A program made the translations under genes and the position numbers. Below, piece by piece: positions 16,525 through 24,723 of a stretch of 64,000 nucleotides of DNA (position 1 is the stretch's first letter; each line of letters starts with the position of its first letter). Source of the stretch: Terriglobia bacterium. Its GTDB lineage: Bacteria; Acidobacteriota; Terriglobia; JAJPHL01. The DNA lies in the NCBI GenBank assembly GCA_021325275.1, contig JAJPHL010000054.1:62001-126000 (forward strand), written 5' to 3'. The notes under the pieces were generated by a model that had not been told where the DNA came from, did not search any database, and worked only from the letters and a program-made list of their open reading frames with translations.

Positions 16525-17958
16525 ATGATGTTGAACCTGCCAATCATCCGTTGGGGAACACCCTACTCGAGCCTGGAACAAGAGGACGTAACCCATTTCA
16601 TCACGGGCGAACCGCTCGCGCGCATGAGTCTCGCGAATCCAGGACTGCTGGCGCGCGACATGCGACATGTCGAACGCGCCCGCGCGGTTCTCACCGAAAT
16701 CCCCATTCCTGAACTCGCTGCAATGATGAAAAAGGCCGGAGAGCTTTTTGTCAACGCGACGCTGCCCATCGGCGACGGTGAACAATCGCCGGAGGATTTT
16801 GCGCGCGCGCAATCGGCGACCACAGGTTTGCCGGTGCATCTCTGCCAAGCGAACATGCGCAAGAACCATTTCGTCCTGTCGAACATGGACAAAATTCTCG
16901 ACGCGCTCACGCGCGGCCTGGATCCCGCGATTCTTTCGCGCGGCTACGGGCGCGAGTCGCGCGGCGTGATCGTCAGCTATCAGGCGCAAACGGCGGCGTT
17001 GGGACTGGTGCTGCCATCGAACTCGCCGGGCGTGCACGCGCTGTGGCTGCCCGCGATTCCCATGCAAATCGGCCTCGTGATCAAGCCGGGATCGCAGGAA
17101 CCTTGGACGCCGTATCGCATGATCGCCGCCTTCACCGCGGCCGGCGTGCCGAAGGAAGCGATGGCGATTTATCCGGGACACGCGGATATCGGCGGCGAAG
17201 TGGTTCGCCGTGTCGATCGCGCCATGATTTTCGGCGGAGCGTCCACCGTACGGCAATACCGCGGCGATCCGCGCGTGCAGGTGCATGGTCCCGGCTTCAG
17301 CAAAATCCTGCTCGGCGACGACATTGTCGATCAGTGGGAAAAATACTTGGACGTGATGATCGAGAGCGTGGCGTCGAACGGCGGCCGCGGCTGCATCAAT
17401 ACGTCGGGCATTTGGGCGTCGCGACACACCAAGGAAATCGCGCAGGCTATCGCCGAAAAAATCGGGCCGACTCCGGCGCTGCCGCCTGAAGACCCGCAAG
17501 CGGCGCTCGCGGCCTTTGCCGTGCCCGGCGCGGCGAAGGCCATTTGGAACACCGTCGCCGCGCAACTGCGCGAGCCCGGCGCGACGCACGTGACGGAACG
17601 CTTCGGCGAACGGTTGGTGGAATTGCAGCGCACCGGATACATCCGCCCGACTGTTGTGCATTCCGCGTCGCCGGCGTTGCAACTTGCCAACACCGAATTC
17701 ATGTATCCGTTTGTGAGCGTGGTCGAGTGCCCGCAGGAAGAAATGCTCAAGAAAATCGGTCCGACGCTCGTCGCTACCGCGATCACCAACGACGCGCCGT
17801 GGCAGCGCAAACTCATCGACGCGCCGTGCATTGATCGACTCAACCTGGGACCGATTCCAACCACGCGCCTCGACTGGCTCCAGCCGCACGAGGGCAACAT
17901 CGTGGAGTTTTTGTTCCGGCCGCGCGCGTTTCAAACGCTTGCATCAAGCGCCGCATGA
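16525..17958 (+). CDS. Acyl-CoA reductase / aldehyde dehydrogenase family protein (EhpG/GriD/LuxC-like)
   Basis: A 477-residue aldehyde-dehydrogenase-fold enzyme. The catalytic cysteine is Cys290 in SNGGRGCINTSG, and nucleotide-binding features occur around residues 160-240 (LPSNSPGVHALW, IKPGSQEP, FGGAST). It probably reduces an activated acyl or aryl group made by the preceding adenylate-forming enzyme to the aldehyde. A TGGAG sequence at 16517-16521 precedes two consecutive ATG codons (16525 and 16528); either could start. The stop overlaps the next gene by ATGA, so the downstream DUF2809 protein is translationally coupled. No carrier-protein gene is adjacent. Confidence 0.85.
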   Translation: MMLNLPIIRWGTPYSSLEQEDVTHFITGEPLARMSLANPGLLARDMRHVERARAVLTEIPIPELAAMMKKAGELFVNATLPIGDGEQSPEDFARAQSATTGLPVHLCQANMRKNHFVLSNMDKILDALTRGLDPAILSRGYGRESRGVIVSYQAQTAALGLVLPSNSPGVHALWLPAIPMQIGLVIKPGSQEPWTPYRMIAAFTAAGVPKEAMAIYPGHADIGGEVVRRVDRAMIFGGASTVRQYRGDPRVQVHGPGFSKILLGDDIVDQWEKYLDVMIESVASNGGRGCINTSGIWASRHTKEIAQAIAEKIGPTPALPPEDPQAALAAFAVPGAAKAIWNTVAAQLREPGATHVTERFGERLVELQRTGYIRPTVVHSASPALQLANTEFMYPFVSVVECPQEEMLKKIGPTLVATAITNDAPWQRKLIDAPCIDRLNLGPIPTTRLDWLQPHEGNIVEFLFRPRAFQTLASSAA

Positions 17959-18386
17959 GCAAACTGCGTTGGCGGACGCTCGCGTCGATCGTCGTGATCG
18001 TTCCCGTGGGCTTCGGCGCAAAATACTATCGCGGTCCCGGTGCGGATTGGGTTGCCAACAACTTCGCCGGATCGTTCTACTGCGCCTTCTGGTGCCTGGT
18101 CGTTTTGTTTCTCGTGCCGCGATGGAGTCCGCGCTGGATCGCGTTGGGCGTGCTGATCGCCACCTGCATTCTCGAATTCTCGCAAATGTCGAAAGCGCCG
18201 ATTCTCGAAGCGATCCGCGGCAATTTCATCGGACGCTCGGTCATCGGTTCGACCTTCGATTGGTTTGATTTCCCGTACTATTTCCTCGGCAGCGGTGCGG
18301 GTTGGCTTTGGACCGCGAGGCTGAAGGGCGCGTTTAGGCCAACGGTTTTTTTACCGCAGAGACGCAGAGTCGCAGAGAAAACCTGA
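17955..18386 (+). CDS. DUF2809 family membrane protein
   Basis: A 143-residue inner-membrane protein with about four hydrophobic segments and the DUF2809 pattern (NNFAGSFYCAFWCLVV ... ILEFSQ ... GNFIGRSVIGSTFDWFDFPYYFLG). Function unknown. It overlaps the reductase gene by four bases. Its last 12 or so residues (VFLPQRRRVAEKT) are encoded by the left arm of hairpin repeat R2, so the repeat has replaced or extended the original C-terminus. Confidence 0.87.
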   Translation: MSKLRWRTLASIVVIVPVGFGAKYYRGPGADWVANNFAGSFYCAFWCLVVLFLVPRWSPRWIALGVLIATCILEFSQMSKAPILEAIRGNFIGRSVIGSTFDWFDFPYYFLGSGAGWLWTARLKGAFRPTVFLPQRRRVAEKT

Positions 18387-18457
18387 TTTACGTGACCTCC
18401 AGGTTTTCTCTGCGTCTCTGCGTCTCTGCGGTGAAAAAAAACCGCCGGTGTCTAAAC
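18333..18457. repeat. CGCAGAG hairpin repeat element R2 with ~50-bp arms
   Basis: The left arm from GTTTAGGCCAACGG through ACCGCAGAGACGCAGAG to AAAACCTG is mirrored by CAGGTTTTCTCTGCG through CTGCGGTGAAAAAAAACCG to GTCTAAAC. The stem is close to 50 bp with only a few mismatches and a loop of about a dozen bases. It lies between convergent genes and the left arm is partly coding. A transcript from either side would form a very stable hairpin. Confidence 0.9.
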
Positions 18458-18461
18458 AGCG

Positions 18462-20399
18462 TCAGGCCACCGAATCGCTGAGCCGCCACTCGTCTTGATC
18501 GCGTTCCTGCGACTCCATCTGTCGCTTCACCATCTCGTAATAGACGCCTTGCGCGGCCATCAACTCTTGATGCGTTCCACGTTCGGTGATGCGGCCGTCT
18601 TCCATCAGCAGGATGAGATGGGCCCGCCGCACGGTTGATAGCCGGTGCGCGATCACGAAAGTGGTGCGTCCCGCGAGCAGCTCGGCCATCGAAGCTTGAA
18701 TCAACTGTTCGCTCTCGGTGTCGAGATTGCTCGTTGCTTCGTCGAGGATCAGAATCTGCGGTGACGCGAGAATGGCGCGCGCGATGGCGAGTCGCTGCTG
18801 CTGCCCGCCGGAAAGCTTCACGCCGCGCTCGCCGACGAACGTCTCGTATCCATCCGGCAATCTCACGATGAACTCATGCGCATTGGCGCGGCGCGCGGCG
18901 TCTTCCACTTCGGCCTCGGTGGCGTCGTGGCGTCCATAGGCAATGTTCTCGCGCACCGAGCCGTCGAAGAGAAACACGTCCTGCTGCACGAGCGCGAGCA
19001 AGCTTCGAAAGGTCCGCAACTTAAAGTCGCGAATATCGGCGCCGTTGACGAGAATGCGTCCCTTGGTGGGATCGTGGAAGCGCGCGACGATGTCGGTAAC
19101 GGTCGTCTTGCCGGCGCCCGAGCGCCCCACTAGCGCCACCACCGTTCCACCCGGCACCGTAACGTCGAACTCCCGCACAACAGGACGCCCCACACGATAC
19201 TCGAACTCCACGTTTTCCAAGCGAATCTCATTCACCACCAGCGGCGCATCGACGGCGCCGGGACGATCCGGTTTATCGGCGGGCATCGCCAGCACTTCGA
19301 AGACGCGCTCCATCGCCGCGAGCGATCGCTGCAATTCGGAAAACGAGTTTACGATGTTCCACACTGGATTCATGATCAGGAACGTGTACCACTGAAACGC
19401 CATGATGTCGCCGATGGACGCGCGGCCCCGCACGCTCAAGTATCCGCCGTACCAAACGATGACCACGTTCACGCTCGACACCAGCAGTCCCCACGCCGTC
19501 CAGATCAGCATTTCGCGCCGCTGCGCGAACAGTTCCTTGCGCAGCATGGTGTGGCGTCCGGTCATGTAATACAGCAACTCGCGCAGTTCGCGCCCGAAGG
19601 CCCGCACCACGCGAATGCCGGAAAATGTTTCGCCGACGCGTCCATCGATTTCCTCGGCGTCCTTGCGCAAGGCGCGATAGATGGGACGAATCCGCCGCGC
19701 GGACGTGAAACTGATCAACATCGCGCCGGGAATCACCGCCATCGCCGTCAGCGCCAGCCGCCAGTTCAACGACAGCAGCACGGAGAGCGCGATCATGAGG
19801 CGCACCACGGCGAGTGCCGGCGAAACGATGGCGGATTGCAGTAGTCCCGTGGTTGTGTCGACGTCGCCGGTGAGGCGCGAAAGAATGCCGCCCGTTTTCA
19901 TGTCCCAAAGTTTGGGCAGCGGCAGATGCAGCAGGCGGCTGTAGAGCGCCCGCCGCAGGGCGAGCATCACGCGCGTGTTCAAAAGTTTTTGGCTGATGTC
20001 TTTCGCGACGCTGAGGAGATTCGAAACCACGATCGCCGCGAGAAACGCCACGCCGGCCAAATTCAGCAGCGTGATCCGTCGTGACAAATCGAGCTTTTGG
20101 TTCAACAGGACCCGATCGATGATGAAGCGCATGAACAGCGGCTCGATCATCTGAAGTCCGGCGACCATCAGGGAGAGGACCACCAGCCACATGACGGCGT
20201 AGCGATGCGGCAGAAGCCACCGCAAGTACTCCATCATGTACTCGCGACGCTGGCCGCCGCGCCAGGAGCGCAGCGTCGTGGCGAGCGTCTTGTCTTTTTC
20301 CGGTCGCTTTCCGGTTTCCGCAGACACCAGTTCGTCCAAGCGCCGATCTTGGTACGCCTGACGGAAGTTCTGGTAGCGTTTGCGCGACGATTCCGGCAT
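18462..20399 (-). CDS. ABC transporter, fused permease and ATPase (MsbA/BmrA-like exporter)
   Basis: A 645-residue half-transporter. Residues about 60-380 form a six-helix ABC exporter membrane domain. The C-terminal ATPase has Walker A (GRSGAGKTT), signature LSGGQQQRLAIARAIL and Walker B (ILILDEATSNLD). A basic N-terminal stretch of about 60 residues precedes the first helix. It probably works as a homodimer exporting lipids or drugs. Its ATG directly follows the stop of the upstream acyltransferase-like gene (TAAATG), so the two are almost certainly one transcript. Confidence 0.94.
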   Translation of the reverse strand: MPESSRKRYQNFRQAYQDRRLDELVSAETGKRPEKDKTLATTLRSWRGGQRREYMMEYLRWLLPHRYAVMWLVVLSLMVAGLQMIEPLFMRFIIDRVLLNQKLDLSRRITLLNLAGVAFLAAIVVSNLLSVAKDISQKLLNTRVMLALRRALYSRLLHLPLPKLWDMKTGGILSRLTGDVDTTTGLLQSAIVSPALAVVRLMIALSVLLSLNWRLALTAMAVIPGAMLISFTSARRIRPIYRALRKDAEEIDGRVGETFSGIRVVRAFGRELRELLYYMTGRHTMLRKELFAQRREMLIWTAWGLLVSSVNVVIVWYGGYLSVRGRASIGDIMAFQWYTFLIMNPVWNIVNSFSELQRSLAAMERVFEVLAMPADKPDRPGAVDAPLVVNEIRLENVEFEYRVGRPVVREFDVTVPGGTVVALVGRSGAGKTTVTDIVARFHDPTKGRILVNGADIRDFKLRTFRSLLALVQQDVFLFDGSVRENIAYGRHDATEAEVEDAARRANAHEFIVRLPDGYETFVGERGVKLSGGQQQRLAIARAILASPQILILDEATSNLDTESEQLIQASMAELLAGRTTFVIAHRLSTVRRAHLILLMEDGRITERGTHQELMAAQGVYYEMVKRQMESQERDQDEWRLSDSVA

Positions 20400-21534
20400 T
20401 TAGATAAAGCGCAGCCACGGGTAACGGCCGCTTGCTTTTACGTTAGCAAACCAGCGGCACAGGGCGTAGAGAATCGCCAAGGCGACGGCCCACACGAGAT
20501 AGAGCAGCGCGAGCGGCCATCGATGGTCGGGCGGCACTTGCGCATAGGGCGCGGAGTTGTACCACTCCTGATGGAATGCGCCCTCGCGCAAAAGATTCGT
20601 GACCAGCGCCAGAAAATGAATCAGCGGAATGTGCAGCAAGTAATAAAACATGGGAACGCGTCCGAAGAGCGCGAGCGTGCCGGCCCATGCGCCTTCGGCG
20701 CGTTCGGCGAAGGGCAGCAGGGCGATCATCGGTCCAAGCGTCATCAAAAGAAAAACTTGCGACGGCGGATACTTCTGTTGATTCAGCACGCGCTCCCACA
20801 GCGGCGGCGGATTCTGTCCGCTCGCTCCGAGCGCCAAGAAAATTCCCAGCGCGATAAACAAAGCCGTCGACGCAAGTCCTACGGCCAGACAAAGCCTGCG
20901 GCGGCTTTCCGGATCGCGCTGAAGAATCGCGCCGAATCCATAGCCCGCGGCCATCACGCCAACCCAGGGAACGATGACGTAGAGGATGGTCAGCGCTTCA
21001 AACGCGTCGTTGCCGCCGGGATAGATATATTCCCAGCTACGTGCCAGCACCGTGGGCAGGAATTTTCCCGGCAACGCGAAGATTTGTTGCGCGACCATCA
21101 TCGCGAGTCCCGCGAATCCCACGGTTTTCGGCGAAAGGGGCACGAGTGCGGCCAGAAGAATCATGGACCACCCCAGCATCCAGATCACTCCGGCCAGCGT
21201 GAACTTGGCGTAGTCGAAGTTGTATGTCCAACTGAGGCGAATGATCGTTAGTTCGAGGATCACGAGAAGCGCGCCGCGCGACACGAGGAATTTGGCGAGG
21301 CCGCGTCTGGCGTCGAGTTTCTGTCCGTAGAGGAACGCCCCGGTGCCCGCGAGAAACACGAACCACGGCGCGCAGAAATGCGTCACCCAACGCGTGAGGA
21401 AGACGCTCCACACGCGCCCGCCGGCCGGGACTCCGGAGTAAACGCGCACGTGATCGATCGCCATGAGGACCATGACGACTCCTCGGAGGATGTCGATGGA
21501 CTGTAAACGGGCTCGCGGCGCGGCGGCGGTCATA
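20400..21534 (-). CDS. DUF1624 / heparan-alpha-glucosaminide N-acetyltransferase-like membrane protein
   Basis: A 377-residue protein with about ten transmembrane helices. The N-terminal segment RLQSIDILRGVVMVLMAIDHVR is the hallmark of DUF1624/YeiB-type membrane acyltransferases, including the Asp-His pair thought to matter in transfer across the membrane. The substrate is unknown; a role in modifying an envelope glycan or lipid would suit the ABC exporter encoded directly downstream. I chose ATG 21534 (MTAAAPRARLQ); the open frame extends to 21962, but that part overlaps the start of the divergent TIGR03435 gene and looks non-coding. Confidence 0.87.
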
Positions 21535-21593
21535 AAGCAGAATCGTACCCGAAATTCAGGAACGCCGCGCGACGATCGGTGTCTAATAACGGC

Positions 21594-22481
21594 ATGAGGT
21601 CTGCCTTCTTTACGCTTTTTCTGGCTGCCGCGCTCTACGCGCAAGCGCCCGCGGGGCCCGAGTTCGAAGTCGCCACCGTTCGTGTCGCGGCGCCCCCCGC
21701 GGTGGGACAGTTGATGCGAAGTGGCACCACAGGTGGGCCGGGAACGAGCGATCCTGGACGCTTCAATTGCTACAGTTGCCCGCTTTCCTACGCGATCACG
21801 CTCGCGTACAATGTGAATCGTGTGCAGCTTGACGCGCCGCGTTGGATGGACGATCAGCGTTACGACATTTTCGCGAAAGTTCCAGAGAGCGCGACGAAGG
21901 ATCAGATGCGCGTGATGCTTCAGCATTTGCTCGCGGACCGCTTCAAGCTGGCGTTGCGTCACGAGTCGCGCGACATGCAGGTGTTGGAATTACGCGTCGG
22001 CAAGGACGGAGCGAAGATGAAGGCCGCCGATCCGAACCTGGTCGTCGCGCCTGTCGCACCGCCTACGCCCGGCTCGCGCGTGCCGATTAATAACGACGGA
22101 ACGGTGAAAGCGCCGCCCGGCGCGATGATCTTCGAGATGGTCAACGGAAGTCCGCGCGCGACGCTCAACGCCGTCGGCGAAACGATGGACAGCTTGACGA
22201 ACCGCATCGCCAGTTTCACGCGCAAAGTTGTGGTCAACAAAACGGAACTCACGGGAAAGTACGATTTCATCCTTTCGTGGTCGCCGGACCTGGCCGCGAT
22301 GGGCGCGCCGCCGCCACCCCCGGGCCCTGACGGCAGAGTTCCAGAAGGCGCGCTCACCCCCGATGGTCCGACGCTGGAAAGCGCGATTCAATCGCAACTC
22401 GGGTTGAAGGTGGAGTCCCGCAGAGGCCCGGTCGACGTTCTAGTTGTCGATCACGCCGAAAAAACGCCGACGGAGAATTAG
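21594..22481 (+). CDS. TIGR03435-type secreted protein, copy 1
   Basis: A 295-residue exported protein with signal peptide (MRSAFFTLFLAAALYAQA). The core pattern is FEVATVRVA, CYSCPLSYAITLAY, DAPRWMDDQRYDIFAKVP, DQMRVMLQHLLADRFKLALRHE and DVLVVDHAEKTPTEN at the C-terminus. This matches the Solibacter-type TIGR03435 family, whose members are often many per genome; function unknown. ATG 21594 is preferred over 21579 because it begins the signal peptide directly. It is followed by a paralogue after one base. Confidence 0.9.
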   Translation: MRSAFFTLFLAAALYAQAPAGPEFEVATVRVAAPPAVGQLMRSGTTGGPGTSDPGRFNCYSCPLSYAITLAYNVNRVQLDAPRWMDDQRYDIFAKVPESATKDQMRVMLQHLLADRFKLALRHESRDMQVLELRVGKDGAKMKAADPNLVVAPVAPPTPGSRVPINNDGTVKAPPGAMIFEMVNGSPRATLNAVGETMDSLTNRIASFTRKVVVNKTELTGKYDFILSWSPDLAAMGAPPPPPGPDGRVPEGALTPDGPTLESAIQSQLGLKVESRRGPVDVLVVDHAEKTPTEN

Positions 22482-22482
22482 T

Positions 22483-23316
22483 TTGCGTGCCGCCATTATT
22501 TTCGCGCTGTTCCTGGCCGCTGCCTCGCACGCTCAAGCGCCTGAATTCGAAGTCGCCTCTGTTCGTGCCTCTCAACCTCCGTCTCCCGGGGAAAACTTTG
22601 CACCCAGCCGAGTCACGGGCGGTCCTGGGACGAAGGATCCAACGAACTTCCGGTGCAGGCGTTGCAACCTCACGCAACTGGTCCGGCAAGCTTACGACAT
22701 GCAACGTTTCCAACTCCGCGCTGAGCAATGGATGGACACCTTGCAATTCGACGTCGTCGCCAAAGTGCCGCCCGACGCCACGAAGGATCAATTCAACCGG
22801 ATGCTGCAGCGTCTTCTCGCCGAGCGCTTCAAACTCGCGCTGCATCATGAGCCGAAGGAATTGGACACTTTCGACTTGGTGATCGCCAAGGGTGGTCCTA
22901 AACTCAAGGAGTCGGTCGGCGATGCGCCGGATATCGACCCGCCGGCGCCGGAGCTTTTGGTAAAGGACAAGGATGGCCGCTATCCGGTGCGTCCGGGCTC
23001 GATCGTCTTTCAGTCGGTGAATGGCGGGACGGTCGCGGACTTAAACGCTGTGAGAGAAACGATGTGGTCGTTGGCCGGTCGTTTGGCACCCTATGCGGGG
23101 CGGCCCGTGTTTGACGCCACGGGACTCAAAGGCGAATACGACTTCACGCTCTCCTGGTCGCCCGACCCCGCAACCGCCGCCGAGGCGGCTGCGCCGACCG
23201 GTCCCAGCATTCAATCTGCTCTGCAGACGCAGCTAGGACTCAAACTCGAGCCGCGCAAACGCAAAGTAGACATTTTGATTCTGGATCACGCCGAGAAAAC
23301 GCCGACGGAAAATTAG
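22483..23316 (+). CDS. TIGR03435-type secreted protein, copy 2
   Basis: A 277-residue paralogue of the preceding gene: same order of motifs (FEVASVRAS, CRRCNLTQLVRQAYD, EQWMDTLQFDVVAKVPPD, LLAERFKLALHHE, DHAEKTPTEN), and a nearly identical DNA end. TTG 22483 is the likely start, giving a signal peptide (RAAIIFALFLAAASHAQA) and leaving one base after the upstream stop. The gene ends overlapping the convergent glutaredoxin gene by four bases. Function unknown; exported. Confidence 0.88.
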   Translation: MRAAIIFALFLAAASHAQAPEFEVASVRASQPPSPGENFAPSRVTGGPGTKDPTNFRCRRCNLTQLVRQAYDMQRFQLRAEQWMDTLQFDVVAKVPPDATKDQFNRMLQRLLAERFKLALHHEPKELDTFDLVIAKGGPKLKESVGDAPDIDPPAPELLVKDKDGRYPVRPGSIVFQSVNGGTVADLNAVRETMWSLAGRLAPYAGRPVFDATGLKGEYDFTLSWSPDPATAAEAAAPTGPSIQSALQTQLGLKLEPRKRKVDILILDHAEKTPTEN

Positions 23317-23540
23317 CCGCGCGCCAGACGCTTGCGCAACTCGCGGCGGTCAACGTGATACTTGAACGCTTTTCGTCCGCCGATGAACACGACGGGCACT
23401 TCTTCGTTATAGAGTGCGCGTAACCCGGCGTCCGAGTCGATGTCGACGGTGGAGAATTCGACGCCTTCGTCGCGCAATACTTGTTTGGCTTCGTCGCACA
23501 GGTGGCATCCCGCGCGCGTGTAGAGAACAACCTCGATCAT
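23313..23540 (-). CDS. Glutaredoxin family protein
   Basis: A 75-residue thioredoxin-fold protein with a CHLC redox motif (Cys12 and Cys15, YTRAGCHLCDEA) and a cis-Pro region (EEVPVVFIGG). It resembles the DUF836/GrxC-like proteins that reduce disulfides or mixed thiols in the cytosol. ATG 23540 overlaps the rhomboid stop by ATGA, so it is translationally coupled to the rhomboid gene. It converges with the TIGR03435 gene. Confidence 0.92.
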   Translation of the reverse strand: MIEVVLYTRAGCHLCDEAKQVLRDEGVEFSTVDIDSDAGLRALYNEEVPVVFIGGRKAFKYHVDRRELRKRLARG

Positions 23541-24241
23541 CGATTGTAGTAGTAATACTGCTCGCGCATTTGCGGCCGCGGACGCCGGAACACGGCAACC
23601 AGAATCATTCCGGCGATGAATCCTCCCACGTGCGCCCAAAAAGCCACGCCGCCGGTGGCGTACTGGCTGCCCAGGCTGCCGAGTCCATTGAAAAACTGGA
23701 TCACAAACCAGTAGACCAGCATCACCACCGCGGGAATCTCCATCGTGAAATACAAAATGAACGGCACAAGCGTGAGCACGCGCGCGCGCGGGAACAGGAT
23801 CAGGTACGCGCCCATCACGCCGGCGATCGCGCCGCTCGCGCCAATGGTGGGAACGCGCGACATCGGCGACATCGCCACTTGCACGAAGCTCGCCGCAAAT
23901 CCGGTGACGAAATAGAACACCAGGAACGCGAAGTGTCCGAAGGAATCTTCCACGTTGTCGCCGAAGATCCAAAGGAACCACATGTTGCCGATCAAGTGCA
24001 GCCAACTGCCGTGCAGGAACATGCAAGTGAAAAACGGAGCGAGAGCGGTATCGAGCGGCACGCGCCCGTTGATGAATCCCGTGACGCGCAGCGGAACGAC
24101 GCCGTTCTGGTAGATGAAATTGTCGGCCGCGTAGTTGCTCAACATCATTTGATACAGGAAAATGAGCACGTTCACGGCGATCAACGTGATGGTGACTCCG
24201 GGAAAGGTTAGGCGCGGGGCGTTGTCCTTCAGCGGGATCAT
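23537..24241 (-). CDS. Rhomboid family intramembrane serine protease
   Basis: A 234-residue membrane protein with six or seven helices and the rhomboid catalytic residues: Ser136 in GASGAIAGVMGAY, His204 in FWAHVGGFIAG and the oxyanion-helping Asn86 in HLIGNMWFLWIFGDNVED. It cleaves transmembrane substrates within the membrane; the substrate is not known. The ATG at 24241 overlaps the stop of the four-helix-bundle gene by ATGA, and its own stop overlaps the glutaredoxin start, giving a three-gene coupled unit. Confidence 0.95.
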   Translation of the reverse strand: MIPLKDNAPRLTFPGVTITLIAVNVLIFLYQMMLSNYAADNFIYQNGVVPLRVTGFINGRVPLDTALAPFFTCMFLHGSWLHLIGNMWFLWIFGDNVEDSFGHFAFLVFYFVTGFAASFVQVAMSPMSRVPTIGASGAIAGVMGAYLILFPRARVLTLVPFILYFTMEIPAVVMLVYWFVIQFFNGLGSLGSQYATGGVAFWAHVGGFIAGMILVAVFRRPRPQMREQYYYYNR

Positions 24242-24672
24242 AGGTTAGGGTCCCCGAGGGAAAACAGCTGCAAGGCAAAAGGCAAAAGGCAAAAGGCAAA
24301 AGGCAAAAGTGTAAAACCCGCGGTCCTGGATTTTGCGGTGGCGACCGCTTTCGACAGAATCGCTCGCAACTCGCTCGCTTCGGTCAGGAGCGGTTCCAGT
24401 TGAGCGGCCGGTAAGAGTTCCGCACGGATGATCAGCGAAAGCCAGTAATGAGACTCGCGAACCTCCTTCAACGAAATCTGCACCTTGTGCACAAAATCGT
24501 CACGCGATTCCGCTCCCTGCGCCTCCTGGTAGTTCGCTCCAACCGACGTGCCGCTACGCAGGAGTTGATCCCCGATTCGGCGGCCGGCGACGGTCCTGCG
24601 CAGAGCGTCCACAACACGGACAATGCGCGCCGCATAGTCGAGCAATCTATCGTCGAGGTCCCGTTCTTTCAC
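24238..24672 (-). CDS. Four-helix-bundle protein (S23 / 23S rRNA intervening-sequence protein family)
   Basis: A 144-residue protein with the S23/IVP pattern: a helix with LDYAARIVRVVDALRRT, then the diagnostic GDQLLRSGTSVGANYQEAQGAESRDDFVHKVQISLKE region, and a hydrophobic third helix. Relatives include rRNA intervening-sequence proteins and Avd of diversity-generating retroelements; biochemical role unclear. The start codon GTG 24672 is itself part of a flanking repeat, and the C-terminal LPFAFCLLPFA is translated from the other inverted repeat. It looks like an inserted module placed directly in front of the rhomboid gene. Confidence 0.85.
   Translation of the reverse strand: MKERDLDDRLLDYAARIVRVVDALRRTVAGRRIGDQLLRSGTSVGANYQEAQGAESRDDFVHKVQISLKEVRESHYWLSLIIRAELLPAAQLEPLLTEASELRAILSKAVATAKSRTAGFTLLPFAFCLLPFALQLFSLGDPNL
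24272..24311. repeat. GGCAAAA tandem array, left of the S23 gene
   Basis: Five GGCAAAA units ending AAAAGTG. It encodes the C-terminus of the S23 protein on the minus strand and is the inverted partner of 24670-24709; both arms end with GTG on the inner side. Confidence 0.92.
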
Positions 24673-24709
24673 TTTTGCCTTTTGCCTTTTGCCTCTTGCC
24701 TTTTGCCTT
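24670..24709. repeat. GGCAAAA tandem array (inverted), right of the S23 gene
   Basis: Reads CACTTTTGCC followed by further TTTTGCC units (one TCTTGCC variant). On the minus strand it is (GGCAAAA)n then GTG, and this GTG is the S23 start codon. Together with 24272-24311 it forms terminal-inverted-repeat-like ends. Confidence 0.92.
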
Positions 24710-24723
24710 CGTTTTTCTTGCCG

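Noticed and set aside
21535-21962. N-terminal extension of the acyltransferase-like gene
   Set aside because: It has no hydrophobic or conserved content and overlaps the divergent TIGR03435 gene; the DUF1624 domain begins after ATG 21534.
24272-24311. CRISPR-like array
   Set aside because: Units are only 7 bases with no spacers and no cas genes nearby.
24238-24709. Diversity-generating retroelement, because Avd belongs to the same four-helix family
   Set aside because: No reverse transcriptase and no template/variable repeat pair is present; the repeats are simple GGCAAAA arrays.
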